Notes under the pieces: generated by a model
The model's input: only the letters and a program-made list of their open reading frames with translations
What the model was told of the DNA's origin: nothing
The model's database searches: none
Shown: piece by piece, positions 1 through 8,384 of the stretch
How the letters are laid out: each line of letters opens with the position of its first letter
Numbering within the stretch: position 1 is the stretch's first letter
Assembly: GCF_007993795.1 (NCBI RefSeq)
Contig: NZ_CP042476.1
Coordinates: 1,550,001-1,614,000 of the forward strand
DNA: 64,000 bases
From: Antarcticibacterium arcticum
GTDB taxonomy: Bacteria; Bacteroidota; Bacteroidia; Flavobacteriales; Flavobacteriaceae
Direction of reading: 5' to 3'
Position numbers and translations under genes: made by a program

Positions 1-2225
1 CGTTTCTATTTAACTGGGAGGCAGATCAAAGCACCCTGGGAGAACTGGGCAACCGAGAGGTGGAAGCGAAGAACTGGCTTAGTAAATTTGGTGCTGGCGT
101 AAGTGACTTTTTTATATATAAAGGCTTTGGCCTGGCGGCCTACATACTTGGGGGCCTTATAACCGTTTCCGGGATCTATCTTTTCTTTAATTTAAAATTA
201 AAAAATCTTTTTTCATTCTGGTTCTGGGGCATCTTAATGATGATATGGTGGGCAATATTTTTTGGCTTTTTTGCTGATAAATATACCATCCTGGGCGGTA
301 GGGTTGGATATGAGGTAAATGATTATTTACAGGATTATATAGGATTTGCGGGTACAGTTCTCTTGCTTACCTTTTTATTCATTGCTTATTTTGTTATCAG
401 GCTGAAGGTCACACCTGAGATGGTTGGTGCTTTTTTCAAATCCAAAAAGAAAAGTATTTCTGAAGATTTTAAAGGAGCTTCCCCTACCGCAAAAATCACT
501 TCAGAAGAAGAGGAATGGGTTGAAAAAGCGGTTATTAAAGATGTTTCTACTCCACCTCCTGCCCCATCAATTCCGCTAAAACCTGAGCCACAGGTTGAAA
601 TTAAGAATGCTCCAACGGTTCCGCCCACCCCCGCAGAGGATGTACAAATGGAGGTGGAAACGGCTGAAGAAGAGGAAATAGAAGATACCCTAAGCAAAAA
701 GCTGGTTAAGGATTTTGGCGAGTTTGATCCTACCCTGGAATTAAAAAATTACAAGTGGCCCACCATAGACCTTCTTAAAGATTACAACCTTAGTGGCGGT
801 ATAACGGTAGACCAGCAGGAACTGGAGGAGAACAAGAATACCATTGTAGCCACTCTTAAAAATTATAAGATTGAGATCGCACAAATAAAGGCAACAGTAG
901 GCCCAACGGTTACCTTATACGAAATTGTGCCTGAAGCCGGTATAAGGATCTCGAAGATCAAAAATCTGGAAGACGATATAGCTTTATCCCTGGCTGCCCT
1001 TGGAATAAGGATCATTGCCCCTATTCCTGGAAAAGGAACCATAGGGATCGAGGTGCCAAACAAAAATGCGACCATAGTTTCCATGAGATCTGTTATAGCA
1101 TCTCCAAGATTCCAGCATGCTGAAATGGAACTGCCGCTGGCACTTGGAAAATCTATTTCAAACGAAACTTTTGTCGTAGATCTGGCAAAAATGCCTCACC
1201 TTCTAATGGCCGGAGCCACAGGACAGGGAAAATCTGTAGGATTAAATGCTATACTCACCTCCCTTTTATACTGTAAGCATCCTGCTGAAGTTAAATTTGT
1301 GCTGGTAGATCCAAAAAAGGTGGAACTCACCCTGTTCAACAAAATTGAAAGACATTATCTGGCGAAACTTCCCAATACCGAAGATGCTATTATAACAGAT
1401 AATACCAAGGTAATTCACACCCTTAATTCTCTTTGTATTGAAATGGATGACCGTTACAACCTCTTGAAGGATGCAATGGTGAGAAATATAAAGGAGTACA
1501 ATGTGAAATTCAAAGCAAGGAAATTAAACCCGGAACATGGGCATAAATTTCTGCCTTATATTGTCCTGGTGGTAGATGAGTTTGCAGATCTTATTATGAC
1601 TGCAGGAAAGGAAGTGGAAACCCCCATTGCACGACTTGCACAGCTTGCCCGGGCCATAGGTATACATTTGATCATTGCAACCCAAAGACCCTCGGTAAAT
1701 GTGATAACCGGTATAATTAAGGCCAACTTCCCCGCGAGGATCGCTTTTAGGGTAACTTCTAAAATAGATTCCCGCACCATCCTGGACAGCCAGGGCGCCG
1801 ATCAGCTTATTGGTAGGGGAGATATGTTATTTACACAGGGGAATGAATTAATACGTTTGCAGTGTGCTTTTGTAGACACTCCGGAAGTGGACAGGATAAC
1901 AGAATTCATAGGGTCTCAAAAGGCCTATCTGGATGCGTATCTCTTGCCGGAATACGAGGGCGAGGATAATGGCACAGCTCTTGATATTGATGTAAGCGAG
2001 CGTGACAAACTGTTTCGTGAAGCCGCAGAAGTTATTGTAATAGCGCAACAGGGATCGGCCTCTTTACTGCAAAGAAAATTAAAATTGGGATATAACCGCG
2101 CCGGACGGATTATTGACCAACTCGAGGCAGCAGGAGTTGTAGGACCTTTTGAAGGCAGCAAGGCAAGGCAGGTTTTAGTAACAGATATGGCGACGCTCGA
2201 TCAATTACTAAATGATGATGATTAA
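1..2225 (+). CDS. ftsK: DNA translocase FtsK (5' partial)
   Basis: C-terminal part of the FtsK/SpoIIIE septal DNA pump, which moves chromosome ends through the closing division septum. The frame is open to the left edge. The GTG at 60 is not the start, because the codons before it still read as FtsK-like protein (FLFNWEADQ). Three membrane helices are visible (about nt 115-400), then a Pro/Glu-rich linker, then the motor with Walker A GATGQGKS at 1212-1235 and Walker B VVDEFADL near 1569-1592. The last 60 or so residues form the winged-helix gamma domain that in this family reads chromosome polarity sites. lolA follows 13 nt after the stop, so co-transcription is likely. Identification is secure; only the N-terminus is missing. 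Confidence 0.96.
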   Translation, partial: FLFNWEADQSTLGELGNREVEAKNWLSKFGAGVSDFFIYKGFGLAAYILGGLITVSGIYLFFNLKLKNLFSFWFWGILMMIWWAIFFGFFADKYTILGGRVGYEVNDYLQDYIGFAGTVLLLTFLFIAYFVIRLKVTPEMVGAFFKSKKKSISEDFKGASPTAKITSEEEEWVEKAVIKDVSTPPPAPSIPLKPEPQVEIKNAPTVPPTPAEDVQMEVETAEEEEIEDTLSKKLVKDFGEFDPTLELKNYKWPTIDLLKDYNLSGGITVDQQELEENKNTIVATLKNYKIEIAQIKATVGPTVTLYEIVPEAGIRISKIKNLEDDIALSLAALGIRIIAPIPGKGTIGIEVPNKNATIVSMRSVIASPRFQHAEMELPLALGKSISNETFVVDLAKMPHLLMAGATGQGKSVGLNAILTSLLYCKHPAEVKFVLVDPKKVELTLFNKIERHYLAKLPNTEDAIITDNTKVIHTLNSLCIEMDDRYNLLKDAMVRNIKEYNVKFKARKLNPEHGHKFLPYIVLVVDEFADLIMTAGKEVETPIARLAQLARAIGIHLIIATQRPSVNVITGIIKANFPARIAFRVTSKIDSRTILDSQGADQLIGRGDMLFTQGNELIRLQCAFVDTPEVDRITEFIGSQKAYLDAYLLPEYEGEDNGTALDIDVSERDKLFREAAEVIVIAQQGSASLLQRKLKLGYNRAGRIIDQLEAAGVVGPFEGSKARQVLVTDMATLDQLLNDDD

Positions 2226-2238
2226 TAAAAAAATTAAA

Positions 2239-2883
2239 ATGAAAAAATTTCCACTTTTTATAATAGCGGTGATGAGTGTATTTGTTATGAATGCACAAAA
2301 TGGCGATAAAGCCAAAAATTTACTCAAGGAAGTGTCTTCAAAGGTAAAAGCCTATGATAATATGGTAATAGACTTTAAATATACGCTTGAGAACCTTACT
2401 GAAAAAGTGAGTCAGGAAACCCGGGGGGATGTGAGTATAAATGGTGATAAATATGTTCTGAATTTAATGGGAACTACCCAATTATTTGATGGGAAAAAGA
2501 TCTATACCATTATTCCTGAAGACCAGGAAATTAATATTTCGAATTATGTTGAAGAGGATGATAACAGCATCACGCCTTCTAAGATGTTTACCTTTTATGA
2601 AGAAGGATACACCTATAAATGGGATATCACACAGGATGTAAAAGGCCGTAAGATCCAGTACATCAAACTTACCCCAATAGACAGTAAGGCCGATGTTAAA
2701 AATATCCTGTTGGGTATAGACACCCAGACAAAACACATTTACAACCTTATTCAAACACAGGATAACGGAACCAAAATTACCATTACAGTTAAGAGCTTTA
2801 AGACCAATCAACCTTTGGCCAAGAATCTTTTTACTTTTTCTGAAAGCAGATATAAAGATTTCTACATCAACAGGTTGGATTAA
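2239..2883 (+). CDS. lolA: Outer-membrane lipoprotein carrier protein LolA
   Basis: Periplasmic chaperone that ferries lipoproteins released by LolCDE to the outer membrane. The protein is 214 residues with an N-terminal signal peptide (MKKFPLFIIAVMSVFVMNA, then Q). The rest has the LolA pattern of a half-barrel: VIDFKYTLEN, GDVSINGDKYVL, LFDGKKIYTI, then strands ending NLFTFS. I chose the ATG at 2239 rather than the in-frame ATGs at 2212-2220, because those lie inside the end of ftsK and would put a lysine-rich tail before the signal peptide. The gene sits between ftsK and an LptF/G permease, a common flavobacterial order that links envelope export functions. Confidence 0.9.
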   Translation: MKKFPLFIIAVMSVFVMNAQNGDKAKNLLKEVSSKVKAYDNMVIDFKYTLENLTEKVSQETRGDVSINGDKYVLNLMGTTQLFDGKKIYTIIPEDQEINISNYVEEDDNSITPSKMFTFYEEGYTYKWDITQDVKGRKIQYIKLTPIDSKADVKNILLGIDTQTKHIYNLIQTQDNGTKITITVKSFKTNQPLAKNLFTFSESRYKDFYINRLD

Positions 2884-2885
2884 GA

Positions 2886-4328
2886 GTGAAAATACTTGAC
2901 AGATACATACTAGTAAGTTACCTTAAAACTTTTTTTACTGTTTTTGTCATTCTTATGTTCATTTTTGTACTCCAGACTATCTGGTTGTATATTGGTGAAC
3001 TTGCAGGAAAAGATCTGGATGCAGGAATTATTTTTAAATTCCTGCTCTACTTTTCCCCCAAATTGGTACCACTGGTACTTCCCCTTACCATTTTGCTCTC
3101 CTCGATAATGACCTTCGGGAGTTTTGCAGAGAATTATGAATTTGCTGCTATGAAATCCTCGGGAATTTCATTGCAACGCGCCATGCGTAGTTTAACCTTT
3201 TTCATAGTACTTGTAAGCCTTACCGCTTTTTTCTTTGCTAATAATGTTATTCCTGCTGCCGAATTCAAATCCATTAACCTTAGAAAGAATATTGCCCAAC
3301 TCAAACCTGCTATGGCAATTTCAGAAGGCATCTTTAATGAGGTGGGAGATTTTAATATTAAAGTTGAAAAGAAGACCGGAGATAATGACCAGTTTTTAAA
3401 CGATGTAATAATTCATCAAAAATCCCTGCAGGGAGGTAATCATACGGTTATCAAAGCAACCCGTGGAGAACTGGTGGGAAGTACAGAGAGTGAGATCCTC
3501 TCCTTGATCCTTAGGGATGGTAATTATTACGACGAGATTCAGCAAAACGATCCTTCAAAAAGATTAAATAAACCCTTTGCCAAAAGTTATTTTGAGGAAT
3601 ATGTGATCAACATTGATATCTCGAGTTTCAATGATGTGGATATGGAAGATGAAAATTTCAGGAATTCCCAGAATATGCTGAAGATCTCTGAACTTACCCA
3701 AAGTATTGATTCATTTTCCACCTCCTATAATGAGGAGATGAGAAAATTTGCAGATGTTATATATTCCCGTTCCGGCGCGACACAATTTAATGCCAATTTT
3801 ACCCCGGCCGATACCGTAGCGCAAATAGATAATACCGTGCTTGATTTTTATGATGCCGAAAGGGGGGAACAAATAGTCAATCTCGCACTGGGATCTGTAA
3901 ATGCTGTTATTTCCACCGTAAATATAAAAAAGCAGGAATTCCGGGCAAATGCCAAACAATTGAACAAATTTGAAATTGCTCTTCACGAAAAATATGTACT
4001 GGCCTTCGCATGTATTATACTTTTCTTTGTAGGTGCACCCCTGGGAGCCATCATTAGAAAAGGCGGAATGGGGTTACCTATGGTAATAGCAATTCTGGTA
4101 TTTCTCACCTACCACTTTATTGGGATCTTTGCCAAGAACAGCGCCCAGGATGGCACGATGAGCCCTTTACTCGCCTCGTGGTTATCCAGCCTGGTAATGT
4201 TACCATTGGGAATATTTTTTACTTATCGCGCTACTACAGATCAGGGGCTGCTGGCCTTTGGAAATCTTATTGAACCTTTCAACAAACTGCTCAAAAAACT
4301 GAATTTAATCAGGAAGGAAACAAAATAG
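2886..4328 (+). CDS. LptF/LptG family LPS export permease
   Basis: Inner-membrane subunit of the LptB2FG transporter that extracts lipopolysaccharide from the inner membrane (YjgP/YjgQ family). It has 480 residues. Three helices lie near the N-terminus (about residues 12-32, 55-80 and 98-118), a long periplasmic beta-jellyroll-like region covers about 120-365, and three more helices sit at the C-terminus. The family motif FGSFAENYEFAAMKSSGIS follows the second helix. The start is GTG at 2886, two bases after the lolA stop, so the genes are probably translationally linked. I cannot tell from one sequence whether it is the LptF or LptG paralogue, so no symbol is given. Confidence 0.9.
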   Translation: MKILDRYILVSYLKTFFTVFVILMFIFVLQTIWLYIGELAGKDLDAGIIFKFLLYFSPKLVPLVLPLTILLSSIMTFGSFAENYEFAAMKSSGISLQRAMRSLTFFIVLVSLTAFFFANNVIPAAEFKSINLRKNIAQLKPAMAISEGIFNEVGDFNIKVEKKTGDNDQFLNDVIIHQKSLQGGNHTVIKATRGELVGSTESEILSLILRDGNYYDEIQQNDPSKRLNKPFAKSYFEEYVINIDISSFNDVDMEDENFRNSQNMLKISELTQSIDSFSTSYNEEMRKFADVIYSRSGATQFNANFTPADTVAQIDNTVLDFYDAERGEQIVNLALGSVNAVISTVNIKKQEFRANAKQLNKFEIALHEKYVLAFACIILFFVGAPLGAIIRKGGMGLPMVIAILVFLTYHFIGIFAKNSAQDGTMSPLLASWLSSLVMLPLGIFFTYRATTDQGLLAFGNLIEPFNKLLKKLNLIRKETK

Positions 4329-4334
4329 ATTAAA

Positions 4335-4342
4335 TACATTTG
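4335..4342 (+). promoter_or_regulatory. Putative -7 box upstream of ribB
   Basis: TACATTTG matches the Bacteroidota -7 consensus TAnnTTTG and ends 22 nt before the ribB ATG. No clear -33 TTG is seen at the right distance, so this is a weak call. ribB may also be reached by read-through from the lptF/G gene, whose stop is only 36 nt upstream. Confidence 0.35.
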
Positions 4343-4364
4343 CAGCCTGTAATTTTACACTACT

Positions 4365-5513
4365 ATGGCACAAAATACCATGACCTCCAATAAAATTGTA
4401 CTTCATACCATAAAGGAAGCAATAGATGACATCCGGGCAGGAAAAGTTATTATTGTTGTAGATGATGTTGACCGCGAGAATGAAGGAGATTTCCTTGCCG
4501 CTGCCGAAAAGGTGACCCCGGAAATGATCAATTTTATGGCCACTCACGGGAGAGGCCTTATATGTGCTCCCATTACAGAGGCAAGATGTAATGAATTGAA
4601 GCTGGAAATGATGGTAGGTAATAATACCGATCCTATGGAAACCGCCTTTACCATTTCGGTGGATTTAAAAGGAAAGGGAGTAACCACAGGGATTTCGGCA
4701 TCAGACAGGGCTAAAACTATCAAAGCACTTATTGATGAGGACACCCGCCCCCACGATTTAAGCCGTCCAGGCCATATTTTCCCCTTAAAAGCAAAAGAAG
4801 GTGGGGTGCTAAGGAGGACCGGCCATACAGAGGCAGCAATTGATTTTGCCCGCCTGGCAGGATTTCAGCCGGCTGGGGTGATCGTTGAGATCATGAACGA
4901 GGACGGGACAATGGCCCGTTTACCTCAACTTTTGCAGGTGGCCCAAAAATTTGATTTAAAAATAGTTTCTATAGAAGATCTTGTGGCGTACAGGATGCAA
5001 CACGATTCCCTCATTGTAAAAAAAGAGGATTTTGATATAGAAACACGTTTTGGAACTTTCCGCTTAAGGGCTTATAAGCAAACAACCAATAACCAGATTC
5101 ACCTTGCCCTTACCAAAGGTTCGTGGAAAGCAAATGAAGAGATCCTGGTGCGCGTTAATTCCACACTGGTTAACAATGACATTCTTGGAACACTTACCAA
5201 TAATGCAGATAAGAAACTGGATGACATGTTCAGAGTTTTAAATGATGAGGGGCGTGGAGCAATTGTTTTCATAAATCAGGAAAGCCAGTCACTTAACCTG
5301 CTTAATCGCCTTTCTGAACTTAAGGAACTTCAGAAGCAGGGTGAAATGAAAGCACCTCCAATAATAATGGATACCAAGGATTTTGGTATAGGTGCCCAGA
5401 TCCTTCACGATCTTGAGATTCATAAAATAAAACTACTTTCCAACTCCCGCCAGACCAAACGGGTAGGAATGATAGGCTATGGCCTGGAAATAACCGAATA
5501 TGTTACGTATTAG
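4365..5513 (+). CDS. ribB: 3,4-dihydroxy-2-butanone 4-phosphate synthase with degenerate GTP cyclohydrolase II-like domain
   Basis: Riboflavin synthesis enzyme converting ribulose 5-phosphate to the four-carbon precursor. Residues 1 to about 215 are a complete DHBP synthase domain with DRENEGD (metal and substrate binding), GRGLICAP and RRTGHTEAAIDFARLAG. Residues about 220-382 align with GTP cyclohydrolase II, but the zinc ligands are gone. Where RibA has SECLTGD and SLRCDCG, this protein has STLVNND and TLTNNAD, so none of the three cysteines remains. The second half is therefore unlikely to open GTP and may be structural or regulatory. Start is the ATG at 4365; a second in-frame Met follows at codon 6. 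The stop overlaps the convergent nitroreductase by 11 bp. Confidence 0.92.
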   Translation: MAQNTMTSNKIVLHTIKEAIDDIRAGKVIIVVDDVDRENEGDFLAAAEKVTPEMINFMATHGRGLICAPITEARCNELKLEMMVGNNTDPMETAFTISVDLKGKGVTTGISASDRAKTIKALIDEDTRPHDLSRPGHIFPLKAKEGGVLRRTGHTEAAIDFARLAGFQPAGVIVEIMNEDGTMARLPQLLQVAQKFDLKIVSIEDLVAYRMQHDSLIVKKEDFDIETRFGTFRLRAYKQTTNNQIHLALTKGSWKANEEILVRVNSTLVNNDILGTLTNNADKKLDDMFRVLNDEGRGAIVFINQESQSLNLLNRLSELKELQKQGEMKAPPIIMDTKDFGIGAQILHDLEIHKIKLLSNSRQTKRVGMIGYGLEITEYVTY

Positions 5514-6168
5514 TAAGATCTTTATCTTCTGAAGAAGCTGAAAGGTCTATAATAACATCTGAAATCTCCCGTCGCACCTTCTTAAATTCCGAAAAAACAT
5601 CATCGGCAGCGCGGTAACCAACGGGAAGTACTAATACAGATTCCAGGTTTAGTTCATCCAGCGCCAATAATTCATCAAATTTACGGGGTTCAAAACCTTC
5701 CATGGGGCAGGAGTCTATCTCCTCAATAGCACAAACTGTCATTAGGTTTCCAAGTGCCAGGTAAGCCTGATTTGTGGCCCAGGCCTTGATCTCTTCAATA
5801 GATTTATTTTCAAAATCTCCCACCAGGAAATTTTTAAAAGGATCCAATACCTCCTCAGGAGTAGCCCTTATATGGTGAACCATTTTGAAGTACTTTTCTA
5901 TAAATGACTTGTCAATTCTCTTTTCAATACAAATTATAAGGAGGTGTGATGCAGTACTTACCTGTTTTTGATTAAAGGAGAACCCCATTAGTTTTTGTTG
6001 AAGTTCCTTATTATGAATAAGTACCATCTTTATAGGCTGCAGTCCATAAGAAGTTGCGGTTAAATTGAATGCAGTTTTAAGCACCTCAATTTTTTCCTGC
6101 GGAAGGATTTTTGAATCATCAAACTTCTTGGTGGCATAACGCCACTGAAGGGCTTTTATATTATTCAT
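5503..6168 (-). CDS. Nitroreductase family NAD(P)H-dependent FMN oxidoreductase
   Basis: Flavin enzyme of the NfsB/FRase I type, 221 residues, close to the family length. The N-terminal RYATKKFDD and the helix region around residues 35-50 (TATSYGLQPIKMV) are the usual FMN-phosphate and isoalloxazine contacts. QAYLALGNLMTVCAIEEIDSC with the following PMEGF is the conserved second half. Such enzymes reduce nitro compounds, quinones or free flavin; the natural substrate cannot be read from sequence. It is convergent with ribB and its last 11 bp overlap that gene. It probably has its own promoter in the 170-bp gap shared with the divergent SanA-like gene. Confidence 0.88.
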   Translation of the reverse strand: MNNIKALQWRYATKKFDDSKILPQEKIEVLKTAFNLTATSYGLQPIKMVLIHNKELQQKLMGFSFNQKQVSTASHLLIICIEKRIDKSFIEKYFKMVHHIRATPEEVLDPFKNFLVGDFENKSIEEIKAWATNQAYLALGNLMTVCAIEEIDSCPMEGFEPRKFDELLALDELNLESVLVLPVGYRAADDVFSEFKKVRREISDVIIDLSASSEDKDLTNT

Positions 6169-6338
6169 TATTTAATCTATATGATTAAGAATTATTGGGT
6201 AAATTTAAACAATACTTTTTCCATCCTGAAAGTTCTTCATAAATTCTATCAATCTCTACCTGCGTTTATCCAATAACAAATGATAAAAACCTTTATGTAA
6301 AATATTACTTTTAGAAAAATTGCGTTATAAGCTGTAGT

Positions 6339-6989
6339 ATGAAAATGCTTAAAAAATTATTTTTCCTTTTTCTACTTTTCGTTGCTGCCGGATTTTTAGT
6401 TATCTGGGGTCTTCACGCCTATATTTCAAACACTACCTCCTCCCGAATCTATCAAAGTCTGGAATCTGTCCCTGCATCTCATACCGTGATCATCCTGGGG
6501 GCAAGTGTACATTCCGATGGAAAATTGTCCCCTATCCTGCAGGACCGGGTTGATACCGGTCTAAAATTATATACCAGTGGAAAAGTTAAACGCTTTTTAT
6601 TAAGCGGTGACAACAGGCAATCTGATTATGATGAAGTAAGGTCTATGCGAAATTACCTTATGGATAGAAATGTACCAGAAGAGCATATTTTCATGGATCC
6701 TGCTGGAATAGATACTTATGACAGTATGTACAGGTCACAGGCCATTTTTGACATTCCCAGTGCAATAGTGGTAACCCAGCAATTTCATCTTCCACGTGCT
6801 ATTTTTATTGCTAAAAACCTGGGGTTAAATTACAGTGGATTTCCCGCCGACTCACGACAATACAAAACTCAGGAAAGTTTAAAACTCCGGGAAAAACTTG
6901 CCAACTTTAAAGCCTTATATGAAGTTCTTTTTCAGCAAAGTCCGGCCACTATGGGTAAAAAGACGCCCATTACCGTAATACACGACTAA
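6339..6989 (+). CDS. SanA/YdcF/ElyC family envelope protein (DUF218)
   Basis: Membrane-anchored DUF218 protein of 216 residues. One N-terminal helix (about residues 5-27) is followed by a periplasmic or extracytoplasmic domain with ILGASVHSDGKLSPIL, an arginine in QDRVDTGLKLY, FLLSGDNRQSDYDEV and VVTQQFHLPRA. These are the SanA-like signatures. In enterobacteria SanA affects the envelope barrier to vancomycin and ElyC affects peptidoglycan/undecaprenyl steps; the activity here is inferred only at the level of envelope biogenesis. It is a single gene between a divergent nitroreductase and the YvlD-like gene, which has its own promoter-like box. Confidence 0.85.
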   Translation: MKMLKKLFFLFLLFVAAGFLVIWGLHAYISNTTSSRIYQSLESVPASHTVIILGASVHSDGKLSPILQDRVDTGLKLYTSGKVKRFLLSGDNRQSDYDEVRSMRNYLMDRNVPEEHIFMDPAGIDTYDSMYRSQAIFDIPSAIVVTQQFHLPRAIFIAKNLGLNYSGFPADSRQYKTQESLKLREKLANFKALYEVLFQQSPATMGKKTPITVIHD

Positions 6990-6990
6990 A

Positions 6991-7021
6991 TTGCTGTAAT
7001 TGGTTTTTTTTGATACCTTTA
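6991..7021 (+). promoter_or_regulatory. Putative Bacteroidota promoter for the YvlD-like gene
   Basis: TTG at 6991-6993 lies 20 bp before TACCTTTA at 7014-7021. This fits the TTG-N(17-23)-TAnnTTTG arrangement with one mismatch in the -7 box. Transcription would begin about 25 nt before the ATG at 7051. Confidence 0.45.
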
Positions 7022-7050
7022 GTTAACTAACTAATAAAAACCTCCCAATT

Positions 7051-7407
7051 ATGGTACAATGGCTTCTTCACATTATTATAGATGCAGCAGTTTTATTAAT
7101 TGCTGCAAAATATATGGCAAAAGTTGAGCTCAAAGGCTGGAAAACAGCTATTGTTGTCGCTTTGATCATTGGAATACTAAGTTTTTTATTAAGCTGGCTT
7201 CTTGAGGGCATACTTCACCTGGCAACCCTTGGCCTACTTTACTTCCTGGGTTTAGGGTTTATAATAAGGATCATCGTGTTTGCAGTTATTATTGAGATTG
7301 CAGATAAATTGAGCAAGGATTTTAAAACTGTGGGATTTTTACCATCCCTCTGGCTTGCAATAATTCTTGCAATTGTTGGCGGGATAGTGGACGCCATTCT
7401 TTTCTAA
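7051..7407 (+). CDS. YvlD-like four-helix membrane protein (phage holin family 4 superfamily)
   Basis: Small integral membrane protein, 118 residues, with four predicted helices (about 5-20, 31-52, 57-82 and 95-117). A charged loop KLSKDFKTVGF precedes the last helix. The layout resembles the chromosomal YvlD-type proteins that databases place with the superfamily IV holins. Chromosomal members are not lytic phage holins, and no phage gene is nearby. Function is unknown; an envelope-stress link is known for YvlD relatives in Bacillus, but that is not shown here. It has its own promoter box and terminator, so it is probably monocistronic. Confidence 0.7.
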   Translation: MVQWLLHIIIDAAVLLIAAKYMAKVELKGWKTAIVVALIIGILSFLLSWLLEGILHLATLGLLYFLGLGFIIRIIVFAVIIEIADKLSKDFKTVGFLPSLWLAIILAIVGGIVDAILF

Positions 7408-7427
7408 AATAAATAAAGTTATATTCT

Positions 7428-7455
7428 AAAAGACCGGTCTACAGGCCGGTTTTTT
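7428..7455 (+). terminator. Rho-independent terminator after the YvlD-like gene
   Basis: Stem ACCGG (7433-7437) / CCGGT (7446-7450) with an 8-nt loop, extended by A/G against T, and followed by a run of six T. It lies about 20 nt after the stop at 7407. Confidence 0.75.
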
Positions 7456-7509
7456 CATGCTATTATTGGACACCCTTATAACCGGAATGTTTATATCAAT
7501 TCTTTTTAC

Positions 7510-7540
7510 TTTCTCACCCCCTCCTCTTTCTGTAACTTTG
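7510..7540 (+). promoter_or_regulatory. Putative Bacteroidota promoter for the HAD phosphatase
   Basis: TAACTTTG at 7533-7540 is a perfect -7 box, 19 bp after TTTC at 7510-7513. The start codon follows 16 nt later, giving a short leader. Confidence 0.5.
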
Positions 7541-7556
7541 TCCTATAAATAAAATT

Positions 7557-8372
7557 ATGATTAAATTGATTATTACAGATATGGATGGAACATTGCTTAA
7601 CGACAAGCATGAGATCCATCCCCAATTCTGGGATATAGAAGAAGAGCTAACCAAAAAAGGAATTTTATTTGCTGTGGCCAGTGGCCGGCAATTTTATAAT
7701 CTGGAATCGAGGTTTAATAGGTTAAATGACAGGATGATCTATTTTGCTGAAAATGGCACCCATGTAGTGCATAAAGGCAAGGACCTGTTTGTAAATGAAC
7801 TTGACCCCGCTGCCGCCAAAAATTTTATAGAAGTTGGACGTAACATTGAGGATGTGCAATTGGTGTTGTGTTGCAAGGGATCTGCCTATGTAGAAACCAG
7901 GGATGAGCAGTTTATTTCAGAGATCAAACAATACTATGAACGGCTGGATTATGTAGATGACCTTACCTTAATTAATGACCCAATCTTAAAAGTTACTATT
8001 TGTGACCGGAAAGGAGTTGAGAATAACAGTTATGAAGCTTTCAAAAAATATGAAAAAGATTTTAAGGTGGCTATAGCTTCAAGGGTCTTTATTGATATTA
8101 CCAACATTACTGCCAACAAGGGAAATGCCATTAAAGCTGTACAACGGGACCTGGGCATTAATCCTGAAGAAACCCTGGTTTTTGGCGATTACCTTAATGA
8201 TCTTGAAATGATACAAAATGCTGGAGTAAGTTACGCTATGAAAAATGCGCATCCTGAGATCATAAAGGTGAGCACCCACATTACCGAATTTGATAATAAT
8301 GAAAATGGGGTTTTACGCACCTTACAAAGTTTAGGCCTGGTAAGCCCGGTTGTTTCTGCCTCAAATATTTAA
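7557..8372 (+). CDS. Cof-type HAD-IIB hydrolase (sugar/nucleotide phosphatase)
   Basis: Cytosolic phosphatase of 271 residues in the HAD superfamily, subclass IIB. Motif I is DMDGTLL at residues 8-14, with the nucleophile Asp8 and acid/base Asp10. Motif II is the SGRQF region, Lys in TANKGNAIKAV supplies motif III, and GDYLNDLEM supplies the Mg-binding acidic residues of motif IV. The cap domain lies between about 85 and 190. Members hydrolyse small sugar phosphates, FMN or PLP, so the substrate cannot be named. The gene converges on an unrelated secreted-protein gene with only 12 bp between the stops. Confidence 0.9.
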   Translation: MIKLIITDMDGTLLNDKHEIHPQFWDIEEELTKKGILFAVASGRQFYNLESRFNRLNDRMIYFAENGTHVVHKGKDLFVNELDPAAAKNFIEVGRNIEDVQLVLCCKGSAYVETRDEQFISEIKQYYERLDYVDDLTLINDPILKVTICDRKGVENNSYEAFKKYEKDFKVAIASRVFIDITNITANKGNAIKAVQRDLGINPEETLVFGDYLNDLEMIQNAGVSYAMKNAHPEIIKVSTHITEFDNNENGVLRTLQSLGLVSPVVSASNI

Positions 8373-8384
8373 GAAGAGAAGCTC

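Noticed and set aside
7051..7407. Phage holin or prophage remnant
   Set aside because: The product fits a chromosomal YvlD-type membrane protein, and no other phage gene, integrase or att site is present.
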